A stretch of 64,000 nt of DNA from AC-49 sp963766605 (GTDB lineage Bacteria; Actinomycetota; Thermoleophilia; Solirubrobacterales; Solirubrobacteraceae), in contig CAVYAT010000007.1 of NCBI GenBank assembly GCA_963766605.1, forward strand, positions 1,147,514-1,211,513. Reading direction: 5' to 3'. Under the pieces are notes generated by a model. It saw only the letters and a program-made list of their open reading frames with translations, was not told where the DNA came from and ran no database searches. The position numbers and the translations under genes are program-made. Numbering within the stretch: position 1 is the stretch's first letter; each line of letters starts with the position of its first letter. Below, piece by piece: positions 18,165 through 28,372 of this stretch.

Positions 18165-19360
18165 ATGGCGGTCGCGATGGCCGATCGCGTGAATGCCGTG
18201 CCGCCCGCGGCGGAGCTCGAGCGACGCTGGGCGCTCGTGCGCGCCGGCGATGGCCGACGCGCAGATCGACGCGCTGTTCGTCCACAGCCACGTCGACGGC
18301 CTCGGTGGCGCGACGAGCTGGTTCGCCGGGCTGCCGGCCGGCGGCGGCTACCCGGTGTCGCTGGTGTTCTCGGCGACCGAGCCGATGACCGCGATCGTCC
18401 ACGGGCCGATCGGCGGCGACCGGCCGGTGCCGGCCGACGATCCGGTCCTGCACGGCATCGGGCGGATGCTGACGACGGCGAGCTTCGCCTCGGTGCGCGC
18501 CTGCGACGGCTACGACGCCGAGCTGGCTCTCGATGCGCTGCGGGCGCTGCGGCCTCGGCGGGTCGGGATCGTCGGCGCGGCGCAGATCCCGTGGTCGATG
18601 CTCGATCATCTGACCCGCGGCCTCGGTGATGTCGAGGTCGTCGACGCGCGCGAGCTGGTCGACCCGATCAAGGCGGTCAAATCTCCGGCCGAGCAGGAGA
18701 TCCTGCGCGCGACCGCGGCGCTGCAGGACGAGGCGCTGCACCATGCGTTCGCGATCGCGCGGCCGGGGATGCGCGAGTCCGACCTCGCGGCCGAGGTCCA
18801 GCGCTTCTGCCAGCAGCGGGGCAGCGAGGGCGGCGTCTACATGGTCGGCTCGGCACCGGTGGGTGAGCCCGCGCAGTTCCAGATCCGCCACCACCAGCAC
18901 CGGGTCATCCAGGACGGCGACCAGCTCACGTTCGTCGTCGAGAACAGCGGCCCGGGCGGCTACTTCTCCCACGTGGGGCGGATCGGCGTGTTCGGCCGCG
19001 CCCCCGCGCAGATGCTCGAGGAGCACGCGTTCGCTGCTGGAGGCCCAGCAGCTCTGCGTCGACCTGCTGCGCCCGGGCGCCGCGCCCGCCGACGTCATCG
19101 CGGCCTACGACGACCACATGCGCGCAAACGGGCGCCCGCCCGAGTCGCGCCTGCTCGGCCACGGCCAGGGCTACGACCTCGTCGAGCGCCCGTTGATCCG
19201 CGCCGACGAGACGCTGGCGATCGCCGCGGGCATGCAGATCGGCGTCCACCCGATGTACGTGCGCAACGACGTGTTCGCCTACTGCTGCGATGACTACCTG
19301 ATCACCGACGACGGCGCGCAGCGCATCCACGGTTTCGCCCAGGAGGTCGTCGAGCTGTGA
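18165..19360 (+). CDS. M24-family (creatinase/aminopeptidase P fold) hydrolase, metal ligands absent, frameshifted
   Basis: Pita-bread fold protein read in three frames joined near 18243 (one extra base) and 19032. The N-terminal creatinase-type domain contains DALFVHSHVDGLGGA and ends at ARELVDPIKAVKSPAEQEIL. In the catalytic domain the usual Asp, Asp, His, Glu, Glu ligands are changed: VVENSGPGGYFSHVGR replaces the D...D stretch and QIGVHPMYV replaces a Glu. A creatinase-like C-N hydrolysis without metal is therefore more likely than peptidase activity. It ends in a GTGA overlap with the next gene. Confidence 0.72.
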
Positions 19361-20265
19361 GCGAGCTGCGCGCTTGGATCCCGCATCCGCCGGGGCTGCG
19401 CCTCCTCGGCGAGCTGCCCCAGGAGGTCGTCGTCTCGGTCTGGGACGGGGAGTCCGAGCCGCCGGCCGATCTCGACGAGGTGCGGTTCTACGTACCGCCG
19501 TGGGTGCCGCACGGCCCGTCCGCCGACGTGATGGCGCGCATGCCGCGCCTCGAGGTCGTGCAGGCGCTGACCGCCGGGATCGACCACGTGGTCGCGCTCG
19601 TCCCCGACGGCGTGACACTGTGCAGCGCGCGCGGCGCCAACGACCCTTCGGCCTCGGAGTGGGTGCTCGCGGCGATCCTCGCGTCGCTGCGCGAGCTGCC
19701 GCGGATGAGCGCCGACCAGTTCGCGGGGCGGACCGACCGTCGGCCGACCGATGCGCTGGACGGCAAGCGGGTGATGATCCTCGGGCACGGGTCGATCGGC
19801 GGGGCGGTCGAGCGTCGCCTCGCCGGCTTCGACGTGCAGCTGACCCGCGTGGCGCGGCGCGCGCGCGAGGGCGTCCACGCCGTCGACGAGCTCGATGCGC
19901 TGCTGCCCGGCACCGACGTGCTGATCGTGCTCGTCCCGCTCGACGCGTCGACCCGCGGGCTGATCGATCGTGCTCGCCTCGCGCTGTTGCCCGACGGCGC
20001 GCTGGTCGTCAACGCCGCGCGCGGCGGGCTGATCGACGAGGACGCGCTGCTGCACGAGGTGCGCGCCGGGCGCCTGCGCGCGGCGCTCGACGTCGCCGAG
20101 CCCGACCCGCTGCCGGCCGGCCACCCGCTGCGCGGCGAGGGCGGCGTGCTCTACACGCCCCACATCGGCGGCATGACGCGACTGACGCTACCCGGCGTCT
20201 ACGGACTCGTCGGCCGCCAGCTGCGGCATCTGTGGGCGGGCGAGGCGCTGGAGAACGTCGTATGA
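19357..20265 (+). CDS. D-2-hydroxyacid dehydrogenase family protein
   Basis: A 302-residue NAD-dependent oxidoreductase. ILGHGSIGGAVE is the nucleotide-binding G-x-G-x2-G motif. The catalytic Arg is in NAARGGLID, Glu in DVAEPDPLP and His in YTPHIGG. The GTG start overlaps the preceding stop (GTGA). It would reduce or oxidise a 2-oxo/2-hydroxy acid produced by the pathway. Confidence 0.87.
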   Translation: MSELRAWIPHPPGLRLLGELPQEVVVSVWDGESEPPADLDEVRFYVPPWVPHGPSADVMARMPRLEVVQALTAGIDHVVALVPDGVTLCSARGANDPSASEWVLAAILASLRELPRMSADQFAGRTDRRPTDALDGKRVMILGHGSIGGAVERRLAGFDVQLTRVARRAREGVHAVDELDALLPGTDVLIVLVPLDASTRGLIDRARLALLPDGALVVNAARGGLIDEDALLHEVRAGRLRAALDVAEPDPLPAGHPLRGEGGVLYTPHIGGMTRLTLPGVYGLVGRQLRHLWAGEALENVV

Positions 20266-20284
20266 GCATCTAAGGAGGAAGCCG

Positions 20285-21319
20285 ATGTGTCTGATTGGCT
20301 GGCTGGCCGACGGCCGCTTCATCGAGGACGACGGGGTGCTCGGTTCGGATGCGCTGATCGGTCGGTCTGTGCATTGCCACCACGACCCGATCGCGGCGGC
20401 CGCAACCGCCGAAGCGGAGGTCCCGGCCGGTGATCGTGTCGTGATGCTCGGTCTCAACGGAGGACCGATCCTCAGCAACGTGCGCTCGCAGCCCGCCCTT
20501 CTGCTGCGCGCCGGCGGCACCGACTACCTCGTGGACTGCGGTGGTGACGCGGCCCGGCAGATGGTCAACGCAGGGTTGGGCTTCGGGGCGCTGCGCCACG
20601 TCTTCCTCACCCACCACCACCTCGACCACGTCGCCGGCTACCCCGAATTTGCCATGCTCGGCTGGATGTACCTGCGCAGCCCGCTGCGCAACCTGCACGT
20701 CTGGGGTCCGCCACCGATTGTCCGGATCCACGAGGGATTCGTCGACGCATTCAGCTTCGGCATCGAGCTGTTCGAGCGCGGCGTCGACGCTCCGCCGTTC
20801 CCGACCCTGTTCACACCCCACGAAGTGACCCTCCCGCCGACCGGGATCCAGAAGGTCATGGAAGACGACAACGTCATCGTGCACGGCACCCGGGTCTTCC
20901 ACGGTCACGAGGTCAAGGACGCGTACGCCTACCGGTTCGACATCAAGGCCACTCGGAAGACGGTGGTCTTCTCCGGCGACACAGCCGGGCCCAACGACCA
21001 ACTCGTCGCGCTGGCCCAGGATGCCGACCTCCTCATCCACGAGGTCCAGCACCCCGTTGCCATCACCCAGATCATCAACGCCGCGCCGGCTGCTGTGCGT
21101 CCAGCATTCCGCGAGCACCTCGAGACCACGCATACGAGCGTCGCCGACCTTCCGCGGGTCGCCAAGGCCGCCAACGCCCGACGCGTCGCGATGTGCCACT
21201 ACTCGCCGGGGTTTGTGACCGCCGAGGAGTACTTCGACATGGCCACGGACGCTGCGACGAGCGTGCGCTACACGGGCGAGATCATCGCCCCGACCGAACT
21301 CGACACGATCCTGGTCTGA
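20285..21319 (+). CDS. Metallo-beta-lactamase-fold hydrolase
   Basis: A 344-residue MBL protein with LTHHHLDHVAG (HxHxDH at about residues 110-115), a second metal Asp in SGDTAGPN, and a His in AMCHYSPGF. Layout and size resemble RNase Z/arylsulfatase-type MBL enzymes of small-molecule catabolism, such as lactone or thioester hydrolases. A strong AAGGAGG at 20273 supports the ATG at 20285. It is last in the rightward operon; the following gene is convergent. Confidence 0.83.
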   Translation: MCLIGWLADGRFIEDDGVLGSDALIGRSVHCHHDPIAAAATAEAEVPAGDRVVMLGLNGGPILSNVRSQPALLLRAGGTDYLVDCGGDAARQMVNAGLGFGALRHVFLTHHHLDHVAGYPEFAMLGWMYLRSPLRNLHVWGPPPIVRIHEGFVDAFSFGIELFERGVDAPPFPTLFTPHEVTLPPTGIQKVMEDDNVIVHGTRVFHGHEVKDAYAYRFDIKATRKTVVFSGDTAGPNDQLVALAQDADLLIHEVQHPVAITQIINAAPAAVRPAFREHLETTHTSVADLPRVAKAANARRVAMCHYSPGFVTAEEYFDMATDAATSVRYTGEIIAPTELDTILV

Positions 21320-21367
21320 GCGCGAAGCGCGACGGTCAGACGTCGGTGCGTATCGGCTCTGCGATCG

Positions 21368-22526
21368 TCATTTCCAGATCCTCTCTGCGGTCGTCACCAG
21401 AAGTTCGAGCTTGCGCCATTGCGTTTCCTCGTCGATGAGGTTGCCATCAGGGCGATCGTCGTCGCCCGTGCTCAGGGCCGACGAAAAGCCGCACTGGGGC
21501 GAGATCGCAAGCTGCTCGAGCGGGATGTGCTTCGAGGCGCGGTCGACGGTCCGTTCGATCGTCTCGCCAGACTCGATCTCGCGATGCCGCGTGCTCACGA
21601 CACCCAACACGACGGTCGCACCTCCGCGTGGCACCCGCTCCAGGGCCGCGTAGTCGGCGTCGCCGCGCTCAACGTGACCGTCCCACTCCAACGTGAAGCG
21701 GTCATAGGGCAGCGCGAAGAACGCCTCGCCGAGCTCGCCGATGTGGTCATGCGTTGCGATGTAGCGCGATGCGTAGTTGCCGCGGCACTGGTGCAGGCAC
21801 GTCGTGACGTGCTCAGGGAGTCCCTCGACGACCCGGCGGTCGGCTTCGAGCATCCGCTCGAGCAGCGCGTCGACGTCGATGCCCTTCGACCTCAGGAAGC
21901 CGCCCATCGGGGACGCGCTGAGCATCATGTAGCCGCTGACGTCGAACTGCACGAAGCTCGCCCCTGACGCGATCGCGTCGTCCACGAGCTCGCGCAACAC
22001 GCCGACAACCGCATGGCCGGCTGCCTCGGGCGAGCCCGTACGCCGCCAACCCCGGCCCCATCGCAACGTTGGCCATCACGAACGACGCCGTGGGAAACGT
22101 GACCTTCACGGCGCGGTCGGTGAGCGTTGTCACGAACGCCGCCTCACGTGCCGCAGGGCTATCGATCTTGCTGACGCGGCCGGTGATCATCGCCGGACCT
22201 TCGTTCTCGACCACGCTTCCGTCATCGCCGCGGAACTCCAGCTTCGTCTGGCTTGGAGCGATGCCGTCGACGGCATCGAAGAACGAGTTGAAGTACATGA
22301 GCCGGCGGAACTCACCGTCGGTCACGACTGGCAGACCCAGCTCCTCCTGCTTGGCCACGACATCACGAATGGCCTGATCCTCGAGCGCGTGCAGATGCGT
22401 GAGGTCCTTCGCGCGTTCCTCGGCCATCAGCGCCGTGTGACCGGCCTCGTAGATGCGGTGCACCTCGTCGAGCAGCACCTTTGGCCGCTGCAGGCTGCCG
22501 ATGTGCTCAACCCGGACCTCGCTCAT
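21368..22526 (-). CDS. MetE/EaCoMT-like zinc alkyltransferase-family protein (subtype A, frameshifted)
   Basis: The N-terminal part begins MSEVRVEHIGSLQRP and contains VVTDGEFRRLMYFNSFF. The frame changes near 22038 and the remainder reads ASFVQFDVSGYMML, then TTCLHQCRGNYASRY (zinc H-x-C) and ISPQCGFSSA (third ligand C). Length and motifs match the protein at 15354 (about 386 versus 373 residues). Its ATG overlaps the stop of the amidohydrolase upstream in the operon. Confidence 0.72.
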
Positions 22527-23460
22527 GGGTTCCGCGGCCCACCGAACCGGGGCACCAGCGCTGCGATGTTGATGGCGTCGACGGCCGCGCGGAGCACCGG
22601 ATCGAGGTACGCCAGTCCTGGCGCGGGATCGCCGGGCTGGTCCGGCATGGCGAGGTACGGCCAGTCGGTGCCGAAGACGATGTTCTCGGGCGGCGCGACG
22701 AGCATCGTCGAGCGCACCGCGACCTCGTTGTTGGACAGCCCGGTGTCGTAGTACAGGCGCGAGAGGTAGTGCAGCGCGCCGGCGGGGGCCGCCTCGGCCA
22801 TCGGCGGCTCGCGGTCGGCCAGCGAGGCGAGGCGGTGGGCGAGGAAGGTCGCCGTCCCGCCGAGATGGGCGATCTGCCAGCGGATGTTCGGATGGCGCTC
22901 GAGGACCCCGGTGTAGATGAGATTCGCCACCGCGCGTGTGGTCTCGAACGGGAACTCGTACAACCACGCAGGGTGGCCGAGGGCCACGCCGTTGGGGGGG
23001 ATCGGTCGGGTGGACGAAGACGTAGGCGCTGCGCCGGTCGAGCTCGGCGTACAACGGCTCCCAGGCCGGGTCGCCGAGATACGTGCCGGCCACGTGGGTC
23101 GTCAGCACGATCCCGTCGAGCCGGAGCACGTCGAGCGCGTGCCCGAGCTCGGCGATCGCGGCGTCGACGTCGGGCAGCGGCAGCATCGCCCAGCGCGGCG
23201 AACGTGTCGGGCGCGCGCTTGATGACCGCGGCCATCTCCTCGTTGACCAGGCGGCCGAGCTCGCCGGCCGCCGTCTGGTCGCCGAAGAACAGCCCCGGAG
23301 GGCCCACGCACACCACGGCGCGGTCGATCGCGTAGCGCTCCATCATCGACTCGAGCGCGTCAACGGTCACCACCGGCGGCTTGGGCAGGTTCCCGCCGGG
23401 CGTCGGGATCGCGTCGATGTACGCCTGGGGGATGACGTGGGCGTGGGCGTCGATCCTCAT
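22523..23460 (-). CDS. Amidohydrolase-2 family protein (two frameshifts)
   Basis: It opens MRIDAHAHVIPQAYIDA with a standard HxH metal site, then AVVCVGPPGLFFGD. The middle frame carries LDGIVLTTHVAGTYLGDP and YVFVHPTDP; the last has WQIAHLGGTATFLAHR and IVFGTDWPYL with the catalytic Asp. Shifts lie near 23190 and 23000. Likely role: decarboxylation or hydrolysis of a ring-cleavage product. Start and stop both overlap neighbours by ATGA, marking a tightly coupled leftward operon. Confidence 0.78.
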
Positions 23461-24396
23461 GGCGCGACGCAGGCGTTGCGCTGCACGCCGAGGCCGGTGA
23501 TCTCGCCCTCCATGACGTCGCCCGGGCGCAGCCAGCGGTTGCCGTGATGGGCCGCGTTGCCGGCCGGTGAGCCGGTGAGCAGGAGGTCGCCGGGGAGCAG
23601 CTCGACGACGCGCGAGACGTAGGAGACGAGCTGCTCGACCCCGTAGATGATGTCGTCGACGCCCTCGTCCTGCATGAGCTCGCCGTTGACCTTGAGCGTG
23701 ATGTGCAGCTCGCGATAGTCGCGGACGAATTCGGTCGGCACGATGTACGGCCCGGTGGGGAAGAACGTGGGCCGCAGCTTGGTCATCGCGAAATCGGTCA
23801 TCGGAAAGCCCGGCCGGAACATGACGTCGCGCGTGCTGACGTCGTTGCAGATCGTGTACCCGGCGACATGAGCCATCGCGTCGGCCTCGGCGATGTCGCG
23901 CCCGCCGCGCCCGAGGATCACCGCAAGCTCGAGCTCCCAGTCGTGCTGCTCGCCGGGCCCTCGGAGAACGACATCGTCGCTCGCGCCGCACAGCGCGCTC
24001 GGCAGGCCGACGAAGAAGTACGGATCCTCCGTGGTGGAGCGCCGCTGCGCGACCTCCACGGCCTCGGCGTGCAGCTCGTCGTCGGGCCGGGTGTCGCCCT
24101 CACGCTTGAGGTGCGCGACGACCATCTGCTGCAGATGCTTGTAGTAGTTCGCGCCGCCGCACAGGATCTGCCCCGACGGGTGCACCGGCGGAAGCGGCCG
24201 CAGATCGCCGATCGGCGATCCGCCTCCGGCGTCCTGCGCCGCGAGCTCGTGCAGCCGCGGCAGCGTCGCGTCCCAGTCCTGGAGCATCGCGAGCGTGCTC
24301 GCTGAACTCGGGACGCAGGTCGCGAACGGTGTCATCGACGACGAGGCCGGGGAAGGCGGCCCCGTCGGCGCCCGCGAACGTGCCGAACGCGAACAT
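23457..24396 (-). CDS. FAH-family hydrolase/hydratase (frameshifted)
   Basis: The N-terminus MFAFGTFAGADGAAFPG starts at 24396 in a TGATG overlap with the preceding gene and joins the main frame near 24300. The body has the FAH-domain metal Glu pair in DWELELAVILGR, then YTICNDVSTRD, and LLTGSPAGNAAHHG near the end. Such enzymes hydrolyse fumarylacetoacetate-like C-C bonds or hydrate or decarboxylate 2-oxo-dienoates after extradiol cleavage. Length of about 313 residues is normal. Confidence 0.8.
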
Positions 24397-25341
24397 CAGG
24401 TCGTCGTGCGGGCGCGCGCCCGCGGCAGCGCAGGCAGGTCGGGCTGCGGCTCGCCGATCGTGTTGGTCAGCGTGCCGATGCCCTGCACCTCGAGCCGCAC
24501 CTCGTCGCCCGGCTTCAGCGGCGCCGGCTGCTTGGCCTGGTTGCGACCCCAGAGCTCGAACAGGCATCCGCCGCCGCACGTGCCGCTGGCGATGACGTCA
24601 CCCGGCGCGACCCACGCTCCGCGGGCGGCGAAGTGGACGAGCTCCTCGAAGCTCCACGCCATCGACGCGAAGGTGTCGCCGCCCAGCTCGACGCCGTTGA
24701 TGAGCGCGGTCGCGCGGAGGTCGAGCCGGTCGCCGTTGCGATACGGCTCGAGCTCGTCCGGGGTGACGATCCATGGCCCGAACGTGTTGGCAAAGTCCTT
24801 GGTCTTGTGGAAGCCGAACGGCAGGCGGGCCTCCAGGCCGGCGATGTCGCGCTCCGACCAGTCGTTGAAGATCGTGTAGCCGGCGATGTGGTCGCCGGCC
24901 TCCTCGACGCTGATGTTGCGGCCGGCGCGACCGATGATCGCGGCCACCTCGAGCTCGAGGTCGAGGCCGCTGTGAACCGAGGGAGGCTCGATGACGTCGC
25001 CGGGACCGGTGGTCGCGTGCGGGTTGGAGAAGTAGAAGGCCGGGCGTTCGTACCAGGCTGCGCTCACCTTCGCGTCCGGGCCGCCGAGGTACATGGTGGC
25101 GCCCTCGCCGTGCTGCTCGAACACCGAGAAGTCGCGGACGGAGGCGGGCACGATCGGCGACAGCAGCCGCACGTCGGCCAGCGGGAGCTCCTCGCGGCCG
25201 AGTCCCGCCGAGCCGTTCGCGCTCGCCGGGGTCGGCACTCAGGAGCTCCAGGACCGAGACGCCCGGCAGGATCCGGACCGAGTCGCCTTCGACGACCGCG
25301 GTCTGCGGGTCGCCGCCGTTGAGCACACGTGCAATCTTCAT
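24396..25341 (-). CDS. FAH-family hydrolase/hydratase, second copy (frameshifted)
   Basis: It begins MKIARVLNGGDPQTAVVEG at 25341 and shifts frame near 25232. The body has LDLELEVAAIIGR (metal Glu pair), YTIFNDWSERD and VIASGTCGGGCLFELWG, characteristic of the FAH fold. It is the first gene of a four-gene leftward operon (FAH, FAH, amidohydrolase, MetE-like) controlled from the operator at 25366. The two FAH proteins may perform successive hydration and hydrolysis steps or form a heteromer. Confidence 0.8.
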
Positions 25342-25365
25342 GGGATGGTGAGCCTATTCGATAGT

Positions 25366-25386
25366 AGAACTGGAAATCAAGTTCGG
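25366..25386. promoter_or_regulatory. Inverted-repeat operator candidate GAACT-N8-AGTTC
   Basis: GAACT at 25367-25371 and AGTTC at 25380-25384 surround an 8-bp spacer. The 21-bp block matches 7051-7071 except for two spacer bases. It lies 25 bp upstream of the leftward FAH operon and overlaps a possible -35 TTGATT on that strand. The divergent promoter for the extradiol dioxygenase lies next to it. Confidence 0.55.
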
Positions 25387-25397
25387 GATAACCCGAC

Positions 25398-25450
25398 TTG
25401 ACACGATGCGTCGACCGGGCGTAGCATAAACTAGAACGTCCGTTTTAGTT
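25398..25450 (+). promoter_or_regulatory. Promoter of the extradiol dioxygenase operon with inverted repeat
   Basis: TTGACA at 25398-25403 is a clear -35. A -10 lies in the GTAGCATAAA stretch about 18 bp further on. AACTA (25430-25434) and TAGTT (25446-25450) form an inverted repeat across the expected transcription start. The GTG start at 25472 has GAGAGG upstream. Confidence 0.5.
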
Positions 25451-25471
25451 ACCCTGACGAGAGGTCACGTC

Positions 25472-26469
25472 GTGTCCGAGATCCTGCTGTCGCAGCTCGC
25501 GTATGCCGAGCTGATCAGCCCCAAGCCCGACGAAACCGTGCGAGTGGTTGATCGACGTCCTCGGGCTCGAGGAGACAACCCGGGAGGGCCAGTCGGTCTA
25601 TCTCCGCGGCTGGGCGGAGTGGCTGCACTCGAGCCTGATCGTCACCGAGGGTCCCGAGGCGGCGCTCGGTCGCATCGGCTTTCGCACCTATGGCCCCGAG
25701 CGATCCCGAGATCATCAGCAAGCGGGTCGAGGGCGAGTGGCTCGCCGAACGGCCGGGTCGTGGCGCCGCCTACCAGTACAAGCTGCCCGCACGGCCAGCA
25801 TCCCGTCGAGGTGTTCTGGGAGGCCGAGCGCTACGTGGCGCCGCCCGAGAAGGCCGAGAGCGACTTCCAGTTCCGGCCCCAGAAGTTCCCTGGTCGCGGG
25901 GCGCACAGGCGCGGTACATCGACCACGTCACGATCGCCACGCCGAACATCCAGGGCGACATCGATTTCATCAAGGCCTTCGGCCATCGCCAGACGGCGAC
26001 GATCAGCCCCGAGCCCGGCTTCAAGGTCTTCTCGACGACGACCTGCAACGCGATCCGCTCAACCCACGACCTCGCGTTCGTGCCGGACTTCAGCGGCGCG
26101 ACCGGCCGGCTCAACCACATCGCCTACCACGTCGATCAGCGCCTCGACGTCGAGCGGGCGGCCGAGGTGTTCATGGCCAACGACACGCCGATCGAGTTCG
26201 GGCCGGGCATCCACGGCATCGACGAGATCACCTACCTCTACGTGCGCGAGCCGGGCGGTTCGCGCATCGAGATCAACGCCGGCGGCTGGCAGAACTACCA
26301 GCCCGACTGGGAGTCGGTGGACTGGAAGCCCCACCAGGGCGGCACGACGTTCTGGAAGAACCTCCCGATGCCCGACTCGATGATGGAGTGCTTCCCGGCG
26401 GTCGGCGGCGAGCAGGCCGAACAGGCGCAAGAGGGCTTTCGCTCGACCGACCTGTTCGAGAAGGCCTAG
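25472..26469 (+). CDS. VOC-family extradiol (catechol 2,3-) dioxygenase (four frameshifts)
   Basis: Two VOC modules, about 331 residues. The N-terminal module reads LSQLAYAELISPKPDETV, then EWLIDVLGLEETTREGQSVYL. The C-terminal catalytic module has YIDHVTIATPNIQGDIDF with the first Fe ligand His, LNHIAYHVDQRLD with the second, and SRIEINAGGWQNYQ with the Glu. Three apparent one-base insertions (near 25543, 25697, 25790) and one apparent loss near 25898 break the frame. It would cleave a catecholic product of the adjacent monooxygenases and feed the FAH enzymes. Confidence 0.82.
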
Positions 26470-26473
26470 CGCC

Positions 26474-27601
26474 GTGGGTGACATCGAGAAGGTCCTGGTC
26501 GTCGGCGGCGGCATCGGCGGGCTGTCGGCGACCGTGGCCCTGCGCAACGCGGGGCTCGAGGTCGACGTCGTCGAGAAGAACCCGAAGTGGGACGTCTACG
26601 GCGTCGGGATCATCCAGCCACCGAACGCACTCGGCGCGCTGCACCGCATCGGCCTCGCCGAGCAGTGCATCGAGCGCGGCCACCCGATCATGGGCGGGCG
26701 CAACTTCCTCGCCGACGGCACGCTGCTCGGGGAGGACGACTACCCGCCGGTCGTGCCGGGCTGGCCGCCGATGAACGGCATCCCGCGCCCGATCCTGCAC
26801 GAGATCCTCCAGACGGCGGTCCTCGCTCGGGGGCGAACGTCAAGGTCGGCGAGACGGTCACCGAGATCGTCCAGCGCGCCGACGGCGTCGACGTCACGTT
26901 CAGCGACGGGACGACCGGTGCGTATGACCTGCTGGTCGGCGCCGACGGGCTGCACTCACAGACGCGCGAGATGGTGTTCGGCGACGCGATCCGGCCGCAG
27001 TACACCGGCCAGGCCTGCTTTCGCTACAACCTGCCGCGGCTCGAGGGGCTGGACCGGATCGAGGTCTGGATCGGCGGGATCCACGGCACGGCCGGGTTCG
27101 TCCCGCTGACCGACGAGCTGATGTACATGCTGTTCATCCTCGCCTGGCCCGCGGACCAGATCCGCCAGGACCCGGCGCGACTCGACGCGATCATGCGCGA
27201 GAAGCTCGAGCCGTTCGGCGGCACGGTCGCCGAGCAGCGCGAGCTGATCACCGACGCCGCCGGCGTCGTCTACCGGCCCGTCGAGAACATCCTCATGCCC
27301 GCGCCGTGGTACCGCGGGCGCGTGCTGCTCATCGGCGACGCGGCCCACGGCACCTCGCCCCACGCCGGGCAGGGCGCGGCGCAGGCGATCGAGGACGGCG
27401 TCGTGCTGGCGCGAGGAGATCGCCTCGGGCAAGAGCGCACAGGACGTCCTCGACGCGTTCATGGATCGCCGCTACGAGCGCTGCAAGCAGGTCGTCGAGC
27501 TGTCGGCGTCGATCGGCGCCTGGGAGCAGGCGCCGGACCCGGACGTCAATCCGAACGACATCCGCAACGAGATCATCCGCATCTGCGCGGTGCCCGTATG
27601 A
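26474..27601 (+). CDS. FAD-dependent monooxygenase (two frameshifts)
   Basis: Class A flavin hydroxylase of about 375 residues. VVGGGIGGLSATVAL at residues 9-23 binds FAD, LLVGADGLHSQTRE is the DG motif, and LLIGDAAHGTSPHAGQG the GD motif. Frame changes near 26828 and 27412 compensate, so the total length is divisible by three. The C-terminus PNDIRNEIIRICAVPV overlaps the next start by 4 bp. It probably makes the catechol for the dioxygenase immediately upstream. Confidence 0.83.
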
Positions 27602-28372
27602 CGCGCATCGTCGACCTCTCGTTCACGATCGAGCCGTCGCCGCCGGACCTCCCGGAGTTCATGCGGATCGACGTCTCGCTACACCGACCACGCCAACGGC
27701 GCCGGCGAGCTCGAGCAGCTGACCGGCGCACCGCGGCGGCTGCTGCGCGACGAGGAGGGCCCGGCGGCCGAGCGGCTGTCGCTCGGAACCCACGCGACGA
27801 CCCACGTCGACGCTCCCGTGGCACTACAACAGCACGATCGACGGGCGAGCCCGCCCAGACGATCGACGAGCTGCCGCTCGATTGGTTCTACGGGCCCGGC
27901 GTGGTCGTCGACGCGCGCGAGAAGGCCGACGGCGACGCCGTCACGACCGACGAGATGGAGCAGAAGGATCGCCGCCGCCGGCCACGAGCTGGCGCCCGGC
28001 GACATCGTCCTCGTCCACACCGGTCGCGACGCGTTCATCAAGGAGCGCGACTTCATGTTCCGCGGCCCCGGCGTCAGCGCGGAGGCGACGCGCTGGCTGT
28101 TCGAGCACGGCGTGCGCGTGATGGGGATCGACGCCTGGGGCTGGGATGCGCCGCTCGATGTCCAGGCCAAGGAGGCGATCGAGCGCGACGAGCCGGGCAT
28201 CTTCTGGGCCGCTCATCAGTGCGGCCTGCCGTACTCGCAGATCGAGCGGCTGACGAACCTCGCGGCGCTGCCCTCGACGGGGTTCACCGTCGCGTGCTTT
28301 CCCCTGAAAGTCCAACGAGCCAGCGCGGCGCCCGCCCGGGTGGTCGCGATCCTGGAAGGAGAGACGCAATGA
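27598..28372 (+). CDS. Cyclase/kynurenine formamidase-like metal hydrolase (four one-base insertions)
   Basis: It begins MTRIVDLSFTIEPSPPD. The family zinc/manganese motif HxxxHxDxPxH appears as SLGTHATTHVDAPWH after removing an extra base near 27818. Other single extra bases lie near 27679, 27843 and 27968. The C-terminal part HELAPGDIVLVHTGRD and RVMGIDAWGWDAPLD is in one frame. Members hydrolyse N-formyl, lactone or amide bonds. ATGA overlaps on both sides place it between the monooxygenase and a MetE-like gene. Confidence 0.78.

Noticed and set aside
21320..21335. Terminator hairpin GCGCGAAGCGCG between convergent genes
   Set aside because: The stem is only 4-5 bp and lacks a T run; it is not distinguishable from chance in DNA this GC-rich.
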